A stretch of 64,000 nucleotides of DNA from assembly GCA_039193195.1 (NCBI GenBank), contig JBCCWS010000010.1, positions 62,001-126,000 on the forward strand, given 5' to 3'. Below, piece by piece: positions 26,775-35,850 of this stretch. This DNA comes from Pseudomonadota bacterium. GTDB taxonomy: Bacteria; Pseudomonadota; Gammaproteobacteria; Steroidobacterales; JBCBZW01. Numbering within the stretch: the first letter of the stretch is position 1; the number at the start of each line of letters is the position of its first letter. A program made the position numbers and the translations under genes. The notes under the pieces were generated by a model. The model was not told where the DNA came from, ran no database searches, and saw only the letters and a list, made by a program, of their open reading frames with translations.

Positions 26775-26978
26775 ATGGCTATCGGAACGGTTAAGTTTTT
26801 CAATCATAACAAGGGTTTTGGGTTCATTGCGCCGGAAGACGGCGATAGCGATGTGTTCGTGCATATCAGCGCTGTGCAGAATGCCGGCATGGATACGCTC
26901 GCAGAGGGTCAGCGCGTCTCCTTCGACATTGTGACCGAGCGTGGCCGACCTGCCGCCGGTAACTTGCAAGCCGCCTAA
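26775..26978 (+). CDS. Cold-shock domain protein (CspA family)
   Basis: 67 aa, a single OB-fold cold-shock domain. RNP1 (KGFGFI) and RNP2 (DVFVHIS) motifs are both intact, and the N-terminus [10 protein letters not shown] is typical. It binds single-stranded RNA/DNA and melts mRNA structure. Length is normal for the family. Preceded by GGAGG and a long leader, the usual place for post-transcriptional cold induction; convergent with the lipase-like gene. Confidence 0.95.
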   Translation: MAIGTVKFFNHNKGFGFIAPEDGDSDVFVHISAVQNAGMDTLAEGQRVSFDIVTERGRPAAGNLQAA

Positions 26979-27002
26979 GGCCCTGCCGGGTTGGAGCTGC
27001 GC

Positions 27003-28178
27003 TCAGCAGCTCCCGCCCAGCCATTCCCTCACCTTCGCACCCACTCGAGGGTGACTCAGTAGGTCAAAGTGCCCTAGTCCGTAAGCGATCCACTGGCGAT
27101 TGTCGGGTATCGCAAGATCACGAAGGGGATCCCGGTGGCGCCCGAGCGCGCTGTCGACGGGCACGAGGCCATCGCCCCGTAGCCGCGCCCGGCTGGCGTC
27201 GGTTGTCGTGGTGGCGGCAATCGCGTAGCTGTCGATGCCCTGTGGAAGGGCCACGTGTCCATCATCGCGACAGACTCTGCCACGGCGCAGGTCGTGGATG
27301 CCTGCGCTTCGGGCCTGCGTTATCCGGGCGAAAGGTCGGGAATAGGCGCTGATCCCAAGGGCTCGGTCGACAAAGCTCCCCGCAAGCTCCAGCGGCGAGC
27401 CGTGATGAGGCGTCCCCAAGAAGATCATCTGGCTCACTTTCTTGGTCCAGCGCATGTTGGCCGCTAGCGCCTGGTGTACTGCACTTCGCGCCACCAAGCC
27501 GCCCATGCTATAGCCGACGATCGCTAGCTCCCGAATACTCGTTGGCCACTGGGCCATGAGTGCGTCGAGCAGGGCTGCTAGCTGTGCGCCGTTGTTCGCA
27601 ACGGCGAGGCCGCTGTTGTAGCGCAGGTAGAGGGGCAGGAAGGCGTCGTCTTGGGCGATGGCAACGCCAAGGTCGTATCCCTTGCGGTTCCATCCCGAGT
27701 CGCTCATGCACAATCCATGAATGAGCAATACGACGCGGCCGGTATCGCACTCATGCATCCACCGATGCGCATCGAGGTTGCGCTGCGGATGCTGGAGGAC
27801 TACGTCACCGGTTGGCCCACGTAATCCAATCGGGATCGCTAGGGGGCTCGCGGTCTGTGCCAGGTAATCGCCGAAGATGCCGTTGAGGACGACCTGATAG
27901 GTCGCGGGCGTCGTAGCTGGGGTGGTGGCGGCTGAGGCGGCGGCGCCAAGGCTCGAATCAGCGACCTCGCCGACCAAGCGGATCATGCTACGCACATTGC
28001 GGTATACGAAGGCGGTCGGGCCACGAGTGCGCTGCGCACCCTTGCGCCCGACGGGGGGCGCCAACCCCTGGATGGTACCGTGCACGCGCTCTACCACGTC
28101 GGTGATACCGCTTGTGCCATCGACGAGCAGACGGGCGATGCCGCGGAGTCTCGAGGGAAATGAGCGGGCAGGGAGCAT
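27003..28178 (-). CDS. Alpha/beta hydrolase, PGAP1/lipase-like
   Basis: 391 aa, apparently cytoplasmic. The first ~100 residues are a helical, low-conservation region with an Ala/Thr-rich linker (SAATTPATTPATYQ). The catalytic domain has oxyanion HGLCMSDSGW, nucleophile Ser in VGYSMGGLVARS, FLGTPHHGSPLE, and the terminal His in GLGHFDLLSHP. This layout matches PGAP1-like and triacylglycerol-lipase-type esterases. Gene context (cold-shock gene, pyrD) gives no pathway clue; a storage-lipid or polyester role is possible but unproven. Confidence 0.85.
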   Translation of the reverse strand: MLPARSFPSRLRGIARLLVDGTSGITDVVERVHGTIQGLAPPVGRKGAQRTRGPTAFVYRNVRSMIRLVGEVADSSLGAAASAATTPATTPATYQVVLNGIFGDYLAQTASPLAIPIGLRGPTGDVVLQHPQRNLDAHRWMHECDTGRVVLLIHGLCMSDSGWNRKGYDLGVAIAQDDAFLPLYLRYNSGLAVANNGAQLAALLDALMAQWPTSIRELAIVGYSMGGLVARSAVHQALAANMRWTKKVSQMIFLGTPHHGSPLELAGSFVDRALGISAYSRPFARITQARSAGIHDLRRGRVCRDDGHVALPQGIDSYAIAATTTTDASRARLRGDGLVPVDSALGRHRDPLRDLAIPDNRQWIAYGLGHFDLLSHPRVGAKVREWLGGSC

Positions 28179-28736
28179 ACGTTTCTTCCGCTGGCTGCAA
28201 GGTCACGGGAAATCGCTTCTCGCGCTTTGGTGCCACCAGCGCGTGGCGTGCAAGCGTGTTGTAGAGGCGCGGCTGGCACCTCGGGATCGTACTTGGCTAA
28301 GGCGCGTGGGTCATGCCCCAAGCCAAATTGCAGACCCTGCGTTGACTCAGCTGCGCTCCCTACTCTTCTGCGTTCGAAGCGCTTTGGCTGGCGTCTCCTA
28401 GCGCAAGCCGCGTCAGGCTGGCCCCTCCAGGGAGACAGTCCTAGAGCCAAGCCGCGCCCACCTCAGCTCGCGATCGACCGTGCTGGAAGACAAGCCGGTC
28501 ACCTCACTCACCTCCTGAAAGCTGATGACTGCCGGTTCGCAACTGCGCGTCGAGTTCACTGGCATCGGCCAGCTTGCGCTGCCCATTGAAGATCGCGCCT
28601 CGTCCGTCAGTCGCCGAAAACAGTCCTACCATACGGGAGTGCTGAGTCCGCCCGTACAGTGTACGGCGAGAGGGCAAGTTTTAGACTTGGTGTAATGTGC
28701 AGTCGGGATTTTGGGGAGACCAACACGCGTGCGCGC
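28179..28736. other. 558-bp gap holding a sigma-factor-like remnant and an inverted repeat
   Basis: No intact gene. A fragment resembling an ECF sigma C-terminus lies at 28413-28565 (minus). A short dyad CCGTAC-AGT-GTACGG lies at 28652-28666. The segment looks like decayed coding sequence. Confidence 0.5.
28413..28565 (-). pseudogene. Remnant of sigma-factor-like HTH (region 4)
   Basis: A 50-codon minus-strand reading gives VISFQEVSEVTGLSSSTVDR followed by ELRWARLG, the layout of a sigma-70 region 4 helix-turn-helix of the ECF type that ends in an R-x-W-A-R-like helix. No region 2 is found upstream on the same strand. A small real ORF is possible, but the isolated HTH and the gene-poor setting favour a remnant. 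Confidence 0.4.
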
Positions 28737-29777
28737 CTAGCGCGGATCGAGACCTTCGAGCATCTGCCCAATCAAGGCCGGCCCCTGGTAGACGTAGCCC
28801 GTATACAGTTGCACCAGATCCGCTCCGGCCTTCAGTTTGATCTCCGCTGTCTGCGCGCTGTCGACACCGCCGACTCCGATCAACGCAACGCCCGGACCGA
28901 GGCGCGACCGCACCGCTCGCAGCATGGCCGTCGAGGCCTCGAACAGCGGCCTTCCCGAGAGGCCGCCCGTCTCCTGCCGCTCGGTCCCTGTTGCGCGCAA
29001 GCTGGTAGGCCTTGCATTGGTGGTGTTGGAGACGATGACACCCTCCACGCCGCTGGCTTCGATCACCGCGAGACTGTCCTCCAAGCCTTGCGCATCGAGG
29101 TCCGGCGCGATCTTGACGAACACGGGGCACGCCTCTCCTGAACCGAGTACCTGACCACGCGACTCGAGACACTCGCCCAGCAAGCGCGTCAACGCTTCCT
29201 TGCCTTGCAAATCGCGTAGGCCAGGGGTGTTGGGTGAGGAGATGTTGATCGTGAGGTAGTCGCCCAGGCGGGCGAAGCGGCGCACGCCTAGGACGTAGTC
29301 ATCAATGCGATCGTCAGCATCCTTGTTAGCTCCGATGTTAACTCCAATCACACCGGGGCGTGCGCCCTTCGCCGGCAGTCGCTCGAGGCGCAGGGCCAGG
29401 GCATCGTGCCCCTCATTATTGAAGCCGAGGCGATTGATAAGCGCACCGTCGGCCACCAACCGGAAAACGCGCGGGCGCGGGTTGCCCGCTTGCGGGCGAG
29501 GCGTACTCGTGCCCACCTCGGCAAAGCCAAAGCCCTGGCCAAGCACCTCCATAGGAACGCGACCGTCCTTGTCGAATCCGGCGGCGACGCCAATCGGGTT
29601 GGCGAAGCGCAGGCCGGCAACGGTGCGTGCGAGGGCGGGGCGCGAACGCAAGGCCGCCGTGCTGGGCCGTAGCAAGCCACTTTCCAGAGCTTTGAGGGAA
29701 AGCTCGTGGGCTTGCTCAGGAGAGAGCTGAAACACGGCCAAACGCATGAGTGGCCAAGGCAGCCACGCGACGCTCAT
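28737..29777 (-). CDS. pyrD: Dihydroorotate dehydrogenase (quinone), class 2
   Basis: 346 aa. The N-terminal membrane-association helix (residues 1-40, PLMRLAVFQLSPEQAHELSL) marks the quinone-dependent class 2 enzyme. FMN-barrel motifs follow: NPIGVAAGFDKDG, NRLGFNNEG, the catalytic-Ser segment ISSPNTPGLRDLQ, VKIAPDL and GVGGVDSAQ. It makes orotate in pyrimidine synthesis at the inner membrane. The ATG overlaps the DUF952 stop (ATGA), showing co-translation; a start five codons upstream is less likely. Confidence 0.96.
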   Translation of the reverse strand: MSVAWLPWPLMRLAVFQLSPEQAHELSLKALESGLLRPSTAALRSRPALARTVAGLRFANPIGVAAGFDKDGRVPMEVLGQGFGFAEVGTSTPRPQAGNPRPRVFRLVADGALINRLGFNNEGHDALALRLERLPAKGARPGVIGVNIGANKDADDRIDDYVLGVRRFARLGDYLTINISSPNTPGLRDLQGKEALTRLLGECLESRGQVLGSGEACPVFVKIAPDLDAQGLEDSLAVIEASGVEGVIVSNTTNARPTSLRATGTERQETGGLSGRPLFEASTAMLRAVRSRLGPGVALIGVGGVDSAQTAEIKLKAGADLVQLYTGYVYQGPALIGQMLEGLDPR

Positions 29778-30142
29778 GCGGTGAGCCCCCACGCCTTGGC
29801 GTTAGGCAGCGTGCCGTCCGCCCCGATCGGCTCAACGCCGACCACCGCTTCCATCGATAGGGTCGCGTACAAGTGGGGGAAGCGCTCACCACCGCGAGAC
29901 ACTTCCCATAGGAGCGCATCCCCGCACCGGCTCGTATCAACCGCGATCAATAGCAAGTCGCTTCGGTCTGCGAAGTACCTCTCGAGCGTGCCCGATACCT
30001 GAGTTGCGGCCGAAAAGTGGATAAAGCCATCTCGGCGGTCGATAGGCGCCCCCGCGTAGACGCCGGCCCGTTTCGCCTCACGCCACGCCTGGGCATGTTC
30101 GATCTTGAAGATCAGCTTCGGAAGCCGGTCGTTCCCTGTCAT
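29774..30142 (-). CDS. DUF952 family protein
   Basis: 122 aa, small soluble protein with DUF952 hallmarks: IFKIEHAQAWREAKRAGVYA, DGFIHFSAATQV and FPHLYATLSMEAVVGVEP. Function unknown; the fold resembles glutathione-S-transferase-associated or ADP-ribosyl-binding-like small domains in some fusions, which says little here. Co-translated with pyrD by an ATGA overlap. Confidence 0.88.
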   Translation of the reverse strand: MTGNDRLPKLIFKIEHAQAWREAKRAGVYAGAPIDRRDGFIHFSAATQVSGTLERYFADRSDLLLIAVDTSRCGDALLWEVSRGGERFPHLYATLSMEAVVGVEPIGADGTLPNAKAWGLTA

Positions 30143-30214
30143 CGTCGCTCCGTTACCCTGACAAGCCGCTCCTGTGAGGAGCCCTAACGAGCGCGTAGCT
30201 TACGCGAAACGGGC

Positions 30215-30661
30215 TCAGTCGCTCCCACAGCATGAAGCCTTCGTGGCGCGCGGCAGCGGCGCTTCTACGCGCGGCGTCGCGTCCTCGCCGTAGGTGCGAC
30301 GAGCGCCGTGCGTGTGGAAGGTCTCCCACACGACGCCGTCCGGGTCGTTCACCCAATGCTTGTTCGAGTTGGCGTAGCAGCAGTTGGCGTCGCGCTCCTC
30401 CAAGGTGCTGATCTGTGCCTTGGCCAAGCGTTTGGCGATCTCCTCCAGTTCAGCGTCGCTCTGGGCCTCAATCCCCACGTGATCCACCCCTCTCGAGCCG
30501 TCACCGTGGGTGGAGACCGCCACGTTGATGCGGGGATCGTCCACCATCCACTTCAAGTAATCGTGCTCGATGACGCCCCGCTCTTGGCCTTGTAGGGCGC
30601 TGTAGAAAGCCCGTGCTCTCGCTAGGTTCTCCGTCCGCAGGTGTACGTGGAAGCGTTTCAT
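30215..30661 (-). CDS. arsI: ArsI/CadI-family extradiol-type metalloenzyme (C-As lyase candidate)
   Basis: 148 aa from ATG 30661 (the frame extends to 30736 without conserved-looking sequence). VOC fold with metal ligands expected in FHVHLRTENL, VDHVGIEAQS and a C-terminal Glu (VVWETFH). The vicinal cysteine pair in DANCCYANSNKHWV matches the As(III)-binding pair of ArsI, which demethylates trivalent methylarsenicals. A second CC pair lies near the C-terminus (ASCCGSD). It is 22 bp behind an ArsR-type regulator on the same strand, which supports an arsenic role; CadI-like cadmium induction is the alternative. Confidence 0.85.
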   Translation of the reverse strand: MKRFHVHLRTENLARARAFYSALQGQERGVIEHDYLKWMVDDPRINVAVSTHGDGSRGVDHVGIEAQSDAELEEIAKRLAKAQISTLEERDANCCYANSNKHWVNDPDGVVWETFHTHGARRTYGEDATPRVEAPLPRATKASCCGSD

Positions 30662-30683
30662 CCGTGCTCTGCGAAAGAAGGCG

Positions 30684-31010
30684 TTAATCGGTGGTTGAGC
30701 AACAGGGCTCACCGCGCGGCTCGAATGCGCCGGCACAGCAATCCTCCATCAGGAACGCCCCGATCGCGCGGATCGTGCAGTAGTCAGCGCGACAACGACG
30801 TTCGCGCCCTGCCCGTTCCTGCCTCACAAGTCCTGCCTGCACCAGCTTGCCAAGGTGATGTGTCAGGGTGGTGGCAGGCGTGCCAGTCGCCTCTCGCAGC
30901 TGACTGACGTTCATGCCGTGGGTACCCGCCCTGACCAGCAGGCGCAGCAGGGCCACGCGGCTGGCGCTGCCCAGGGCAGCGAAGGCGTTTGCGGCGCTCA
31001 GGTCATTCAT
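30684..31010 (-). CDS. arsR: ArsR-family metalloregulator
   Basis: 108 aa from ATG 31010 (GTG 31028, abutting the palindrome, is the alternative). Winged HTH with ALGSASRVALLRLLVRAG, then QLREATGTPATTLTHHLGKL. Cysteines cluster at the C-terminal part (RRCRADYC, MEDCC, EPCC) rather than in the classic ELCVCDL helix, so the As(III) site is of a non-E. coli layout. It precedes arsI and follows a 34-bp palindrome that should be its operator. Confidence 0.9.
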   Translation of the reverse strand: MNDLSAANAFAALGSASRVALLRLLVRAGTHGMNVSQLREATGTPATTLTHHLGKLVQAGLVRQERAGRERRCRADYCTIRAIGAFLMEDCCAGAFEPRGEPCCSTTD

Positions 31011-31028
31011 GTCGGTAGGTTCGATCAC

Positions 31029-31062
31029 TAAATAACTATATATCTAGATATATAGTTATTTA
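31029..31062. promoter_or_regulatory. 34-bp perfect palindrome, probable ArsR operator/promoter
   Basis: Every base pairs across the centre at 31045/31046; the arms read TAAATAACTATATATCT and its complement. It is far more AT-rich than the surrounding DNA and ends one base before the possible GTG start of arsR. It should overlap the arsRI promoter. Confidence 0.85.
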
Positions 31063-31063
31063 A

Positions 31064-31300
31064 GACCCGCCGCGAAACGGCCAGGCTCCCAGCGCTCAGC
31101 TAGCGATCGGCTATCGATTCGGCGACTAGAACGGAATGGAGGTCGGCTACCACGACTTCGGCGACTTCGAGCAGGAGACACCCATCGACGGCACGCCAGC
31201 TGACGTTTCGCTCAGCGCCGACATCTCGCACTACGCCCTTGAGGATGCCGACAGCACCGTGTTCTCCCTCGGCATCGAGTACCGCTTCGGTCGGCGCTGA
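31064..31300 (+). pseudogene. Remnant of an outer-membrane beta-barrel protein (3' end)
   Basis: The plus-strand frame reads LAIGYRFGD, an in-frame TAG at 31127, then MEVGYHDFGDFEQ, LSADISHYALEDADSTVF and the barrel terminus SLGIEYRFGRR. This is the last strands of an OmpA/OprF-like 8-stranded barrel. No start or earlier strands exist; the arsR promoter lies immediately to the left. It is a truncated and nonsense-mutated gene. Confidence 0.65.
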
Positions 31301-31322
31301 CTGCTGCGGTGACACCCCCAGC

Positions 31323-31352
31323 GGGTACCAACCCTCGGTTGGGTTGGTACCC
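31323..31352. terminator. Hairpin after the barrel remnant
   Basis: Perfect 12-bp stem GGGTACCAACCC/GGGTTGGTACCC with a 6-base loop, in the gap before the methyltransferase stop. No T-run on either strand, so termination is plausible but not assured. Confidence 0.55.
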
Positions 31353-31379
31353 CGTCGCGCTAAACACCCCCTGCCGAGA

Positions 31380-32297
31380 CTAAGCCTCTGGCTTGCGGAA
31401 CACGACTGTCATACGGTCTGACTCGCCGATCGCCTCCAGGGAAGCGCGCAGTTCCGGATCCTCTTGGCTAGTGCTCAAGCTAGGCGGCAGGCGCCATACG
31501 ATATCGTCCGGCGTCGGCTGGTCCGCGCGATTGCGGTTGATACCGGACTCGGTCATCAACTCGAACCCTGCGGAGATGAATGCCCGCTTCACGTCAGCTT
31601 CCTTGAGGTAACCGGCGGCGCCCGTAGCCCACTCATCGGGGGCGTCGTTCGGCGCACGGTGCTGAACCACGCCCACGAGGCCGCCGGGCTTAAGCACGCG
31701 CAATGATTCTTCGATCGCTCGCGTCATGTAGTCGCCATCGCCTTCGAAGCGCGCTAGGTTGTGCAGAGCCCGGACGAAGAGCACGCGATCCACCGTGCCC
31801 GTGAGGTGGTCGGGCATGGTGCCGAGCGTGTAGGCCTCCACCGAGGCGGCGCCGTCGATACTCCAGCCCGCCACCTGGTCGGGCCATTGGGTGGGGAACT
31901 GCATGCGCTCGGCAATTGCCTCCTCGTCGAAGAATCCGAACAGGGGCCACAGACTATCCTCGTAGGTCGCCCCGACCAGGGTGCCGTCGCTGCCGAGGTA
32001 GGGGAGCAGGATCTTGCTGTACCAGCCGCCGCCAGGCAGCGCTTCCACGACCGTTTGGCCAGGCTCGATACGAAACAGGCGCAAGGTCTCCTCCGGATGG
32101 CGCCACGCGTAGCGTGCCTGCATGTCCTCGGACTGAGCGGCCAGTACTTGCGACAGTCGATCCACCGGTTCGTCGTTCGGCGTGGCGGAGGCTTCGGCCG
32201 CAGGGGAGGCTAACGGCTCGGTCATATCCTCACCGGTGTCGGCGCAGCCGACGAGGGTCAGCGGTAGCAAGGCAATCCACCAAGTCCAGTCCTTCAT
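31380..32297 (-). CDS. Lipoprotein-type SAM-dependent methyltransferase-like protein
   Basis: 305 aa. Lipobox LVGC (Cys18), then an acidic, Ala-rich linker. The main domain is a Rossmann-like methyltransferase fold: EALPGGGWYSKILLPYLGSDG at motif I, RVLFVRALHNL, and a LRVLKPGGLVGVVQH motif. Exported homologues exist but have no known periplasmic SAM source, so catalysis is uncertain. The first half of motif I is LPGGGWYS rather than the usual GxGxG. Divergent from the BNR-repeat gene. Confidence 0.8.
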   Translation of the reverse strand: MKDWTWWIALLPLTLVGCADTGEDMTEPLASPAAEASATPNDEPVDRLSQVLAAQSEDMQARYAWRHPEETLRLFRIEPGQTVVEALPGGGWYSKILLPYLGSDGTLVGATYEDSLWPLFGFFDEEAIAERMQFPTQWPDQVAGWSIDGAASVEAYTLGTMPDHLTGTVDRVLFVRALHNLARFEGDGDYMTRAIEESLRVLKPGGLVGVVQHRAPNDAPDEWATGAAGYLKEADVKRAFISAGFELMTESGINRNRADQPTPDDIVWRLPPSLSTSQEDPELRASLEAIGESDRMTVVFRKPEA

Positions 32298-32470
32298 GTG
32301 TCTCTCGCTTCATCGGTTGCGTCGTGCAGGGCCGCACGCGGGCTCCTAAGCGTACACGCTGACGAGGCTGGTACAAGCGAGCACGTGGCGCGCGTGTTGG
32401 CCTGCGCAGTTGCGTCAGCCCCCGTGGCCTGGTCAGACTGCCCGTCCGCGAACAATGGAGGCAGCTTGAG

Positions 32471-35400
32471 ATGACGATGGCGACCGTCAGCAGGGTAACA
32501 ACCCTTTGTGCATGCAGTATCTTTGTGACCTTAGCGACCGCAGCCGCCGCCACTGCCGACGGCGACGACACACCCAGCGACCAGCTGATCGACGGACTCG
32601 CCCTGCGCGCCATCGGTCCGTCCGTATCCGGCGGACGCATCGCCGATATCGCGGTGCACCCCACTCGCCGCAGCACCTGGTACGTAGCCGCCGGTTCCGG
32701 CGGCGTCTGGAAGACGATTAACGCCGGAATCACCTGGTCTGCCCTGTTCGATGCGCAACCGACATACTCGATCGGTGAGATCACCCTCGACCCCCAACGA
32801 CCGGACACGGTGTGGGTGGGCACGGGCGAGAACGTTAGCGGCCGTCACGTGGCCTGGGGTGACGGCGTGTACCGCAGCCTCGACGGTGGCCACTCCTGGC
32901 AGGCGATGGGGCTCGCGCACAGCGAACACATCGGGCGCATCCTGGTGCATCCGCAGGACTCCAGGGTGATCCTGGTGGCGGCGGAGGGGCCGCTCTGGGC
33001 GGACGGCGGGGAGCGTGGCGTCTACCGCAGCGCCGACGCTGGCGAGACCTGGACACGCGTTCTGCACGTGGACGAACGCACCGGCGCCACGGACCTGGAG
33101 TTCCATCCCACCGATCCCTCGGTCGTATACGCCGCGACCTACGATCGCCGCCGTACGGTCTGGTCCCTGCTCGCTGGCGGCACGGGCTCCGGCCTGTGGA
33201 AGTCAATGGACGGCGGCGTGAACTGGCGGCGGCTGAGCGCAGGCCTGCCGCCCGCCGATGTCCCTCTCGGCAAGATCGGCATCGCCGTGACCCCAGCCGC
33301 GCCTGATCGGGTGTACGCCACGATCGAAGCCGACGCTGACCATCTCGGACTCTACGCCAGCGACGACGCCGGCGAACGCTGGCAGCGCCGGGCCGAGTAC
33401 ATCTCCGGTGGCACGGGGCCCCACTACTATCAGGAGTTGGAGGCCTCGCCCGCGGATGCGAATCACCTCTACCAGATGGACGTGTTCCTGCACGTGAGCC
33501 GCGACGGCGGACGCACGTTTTCGGAGCTGGGCACGGGCCGAGAAAAGCACAGCGACAACCACGCCCTGTGGATTGACCCAGGCGACCCGACGCACCTGAT
33601 CGCCGGAACGGATGGGGGCCTCTACGAGAGCTTCGACGACGGCACCAAATGGCGCCATTTCCCTAACCTGCCTATCAGCCAATTCTACAAGGTGGCCTTG
33701 AGCAATCGTAAGCCCTTCTACGATGTACTCGCCGGCGCCCAGGACCTCGGCACCCTCCACGGCCCTTCGCGAACTCTGCACACGGAGGGCATCCGCAACC
33801 AAGACTGGTACGTGTCCTACGGCGCCGACGGCTACGGCGTCGCTTTCGACCCCACGGATCCAAACGTCTTCTACCAGATGAGCCAGAACGGCAACCTTGT
33901 ACGCCACCACCGTCCGAGCGAGGAGGACGTCTACATCCGGCCCCAACCCGCGCCCGGCGATCCCCCGGAGCGGTGGAATTGGGACTCACCGCTGCTGGTG
34001 AGCACCCGTTCCGCCGCGCGCCTGTACTTTGGCTCCCAACGCTTGTGGCGCAGTGACGACCGCGGCGACAGCTGGACGCCGATCAGCGGTGACCTCACGA
34101 CCAACGCCAACCGCCTCGAGCTCCCCGTTGGCGGACGGGTACGCAGCGCCGATGCCCTGTGGGACCTGCGCGCCATGTCGCGCTACGCCACCTTGACTGC
34201 CATCAGTGAGTCGCCCTTCCAGGACACTCGCCTGTGGACAGGCAGCGACGACGGCCTGGTACACACGAGCGACGACGGCGGCCAACGCTGGCGTCAGGTA
34301 ACGCCGCCTCCCCTACCGGCGCAGGTGTTCGTCAACGACGTAGAGGCATCCCAGCATGACGTGGACGGCGCCTTCATCGCGGCCGACAATCACAAAAGCG
34401 GTGATTTCCGCGCGTACCTCTACGCCACCGATGATGCTGGGCAGAGCTGGCGAGATATCTCAGGAGATCTGCCCGAGGGCGTGATCGTCTGGGCAATCCA
34501 ACAAGACCACGTGGAGCCCAACCTGCTGTTCCTGGGCGCAGAGAACGGACTCTACGTAACCCTCGACGGCGGTAAGCACTGGCGCCGCTTCACTGCTGGC
34601 GTACCAACTGCCTCCTTCCGCGACCTCAAACTCCAGCGTCGCAACGACGACGTGGTGGGCGCCACCTTCGGCCGCGGCCTGTACGTGCTCGATGACTACC
34701 GCCCCCTGCGCCGAGTCGCCGCCGACCTGCGCCAGGGCGGCGATGGGATACCAGGAGAGGGTTCGGGCGCCCTGTTCCCCGTGCGCGATGCCTGGTGGTT
34801 CCTGCCGGCCCAGCCGGGTCAGGCGATCGGCCTACCGACCCAGGGCAGCAGCGCCTGGCGAACGCCCAACCCCCCCCACGGCGCCGTGTTCAACGTGTTC
34901 CTCGCCGAGGTTCCCCTGCCGGCCAAGAAGGCTAGGCGTGAGCGGGAGCAAGCGTTGGCTAGGAACGACGCGGACATTCCCTTCCCGGGCTTCGACGCCT
35001 TACGCGATGAGTCGCTGGCCGGCGAGACGCGCTACGTCATCGCGATCAGTTCGCAGGACGGGACCCCTCTTCGCCGCCTGTCCGTGCCTGCCAAGGAGGG
35101 CTTGCATCGAATCGCTTGGAACATGCGCACGGCACCGGGGGAAGCTATCGACCTCTCCCCGCCCGGCTTCTCGCCGCCGTGGTTTAGGGACCCAGAAGGT
35201 GCGCTAGTGGGGCCCGGCAGCTACCGAGCACAGCTCATCGAGATCGGCGCAGCGGGTGTTCGCGCCTTGGGTGAGGCTCAGCCCTTCGCCCTACGCAAGC
35301 TCGACAACCTACCTGAGGATGCAGACCCCGCCGCCACCGTTGCCTTTCGCCTCGAGTTGCTCGACCTAAGCCGACGGTTGGATGCGGCCAGCGGCGCACT

Positions 35401-35794
35401 GAAGGAGATCGGCGACCGCCTCCCCTACCTGCGCGCCGCGCTGGCGCGTGCGGCGAGCGCCGACGTCGCGCTGTACCGGGCGATAGACGACGTTCACCGC
35501 ACCGTGGCCGGCATCCAGGAAACGCTACGCGGCAACCCGGCTCGCGCCAAGCTCAATGAGGCAGATCGCCCCGGCGTCGCCTCGAGGCTCTACGCCGCCG
35601 GGGGTGCCCTCGCCACGCGCATGGCCCCCACGGCCACCCAGCGCCAGAGCATGAGCCTCGCCCGTATCGGCCTGGAAGACGTAGAGGCGCGGATCGCACG
35701 CGTGCGGTCCGGTCCCCTCGCCGCCGTTGAAGAGGCCCTGCGCGAGGCAGGCGCGCCGTGGACACCAGGACAGAGGGTTGGACCTGAGGGCTAA
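32471..35794 (+). CDS. Giant secreted BNR/sortilin-type beta-propeller protein
   Basis: 1107 aa with signal peptide (MATVSRVTTLCACSIFVTLA...). Repeated BNR/Asp-box motifs (GGVWKTINAGITW, DGVYRSLDGGHSW, RGVYRSADAGETW, GLWKSMDGGVNW, RLWRSDDRGDSW, GLVHTSDDGGQRW) build two propellers over ~residues 40-760, as in VPS10/sortilin-like proteins. A beta-rich and helical C-terminal region (~770-1107) follows. Annotated relatives are called glycosyl hydrolases, but no catalytic residues are apparent and BNR repeats alone do not show sialidase activity. GGAGG lies 8 bases before the ATG. Confidence 0.87.
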   Translation: MTMATVSRVTTLCACSIFVTLATAAAATADGDDTPSDQLIDGLALRAIGPSVSGGRIADIAVHPTRRSTWYVAAGSGGVWKTINAGITWSALFDAQPTYSIGEITLDPQRPDTVWVGTGENVSGRHVAWGDGVYRSLDGGHSWQAMGLAHSEHIGRILVHPQDSRVILVAAEGPLWADGGERGVYRSADAGETWTRVLHVDERTGATDLEFHPTDPSVVYAATYDRRRTVWSLLAGGTGSGLWKSMDGGVNWRRLSAGLPPADVPLGKIGIAVTPAAPDRVYATIEADADHLGLYASDDAGERWQRRAEYISGGTGPHYYQELEASPADANHLYQMDVFLHVSRDGGRTFSELGTGREKHSDNHALWIDPGDPTHLIAGTDGGLYESFDDGTKWRHFPNLPISQFYKVALSNRKPFYDVLAGAQDLGTLHGPSRTLHTEGIRNQDWYVSYGADGYGVAFDPTDPNVFYQMSQNGNLVRHHRPSEEDVYIRPQPAPGDPPERWNWDSPLLVSTRSAARLYFGSQRLWRSDDRGDSWTPISGDLTTNANRLELPVGGRVRSADALWDLRAMSRYATLTAISESPFQDTRLWTGSDDGLVHTSDDGGQRWRQVTPPPLPAQVFVNDVEASQHDVDGAFIAADNHKSGDFRAYLYATDDAGQSWRDISGDLPEGVIVWAIQQDHVEPNLLFLGAENGLYVTLDGGKHWRRFTAGVPTASFRDLKLQRRNDDVVGATFGRGLYVLDDYRPLRRVAADLRQGGDGIPGEGSGALFPVRDAWWFLPAQPGQAIGLPTQGSSAWRTPNPPHGAVFNVFLAEVPLPAKKARREREQALARNDADIPFPGFDALRDESLAGETRYVIAISSQDGTPLRRLSVPAKEGLHRIAWNMRTAPGEAIDLSPPGFSPPWFRDPEGALVGPGSYRAQLIEIGAAGVRALGEAQPFALRKLDNLPEDADPAATVAFRLELLDLSRRLDAASGALKEIGDRLPYLRAALARAASADVALYRAIDDVHRTVAGIQETLRGNPARAKLNEADRPGVASRLYAAGGALATRMAPTATQRQSMSLARIGLEDVEARIARVRSGPLAAVEEALREAGAPWTPGQRVGPEG

Positions 35795-35850
35795 GTCGAT
35801 CGACGACAGGCCTCGCCCTTGGCGAACGCCCTCCGTCACGTCGCTACACG

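Noticed and set aside
28652-28666. CCGTAC-AGT-GTACGG dyad as the pyrD terminator
   Set aside because: Short stem, no T-run, and about 70 bp past the stop; recorded only as an inverted repeat.
30168-30182. GCTCCT-GTG-AGGAGC hairpin after arsI as a terminator
   Set aside because: Only a 6-bp stem with no T-run; too weak to list as a feature.
32471-35794. Sialidase activity for the BNR-repeat protein
   Set aside because: Asp-box repeats are structural; no arginine triad or Tyr/Glu nucleophile arrangement could be recognised.
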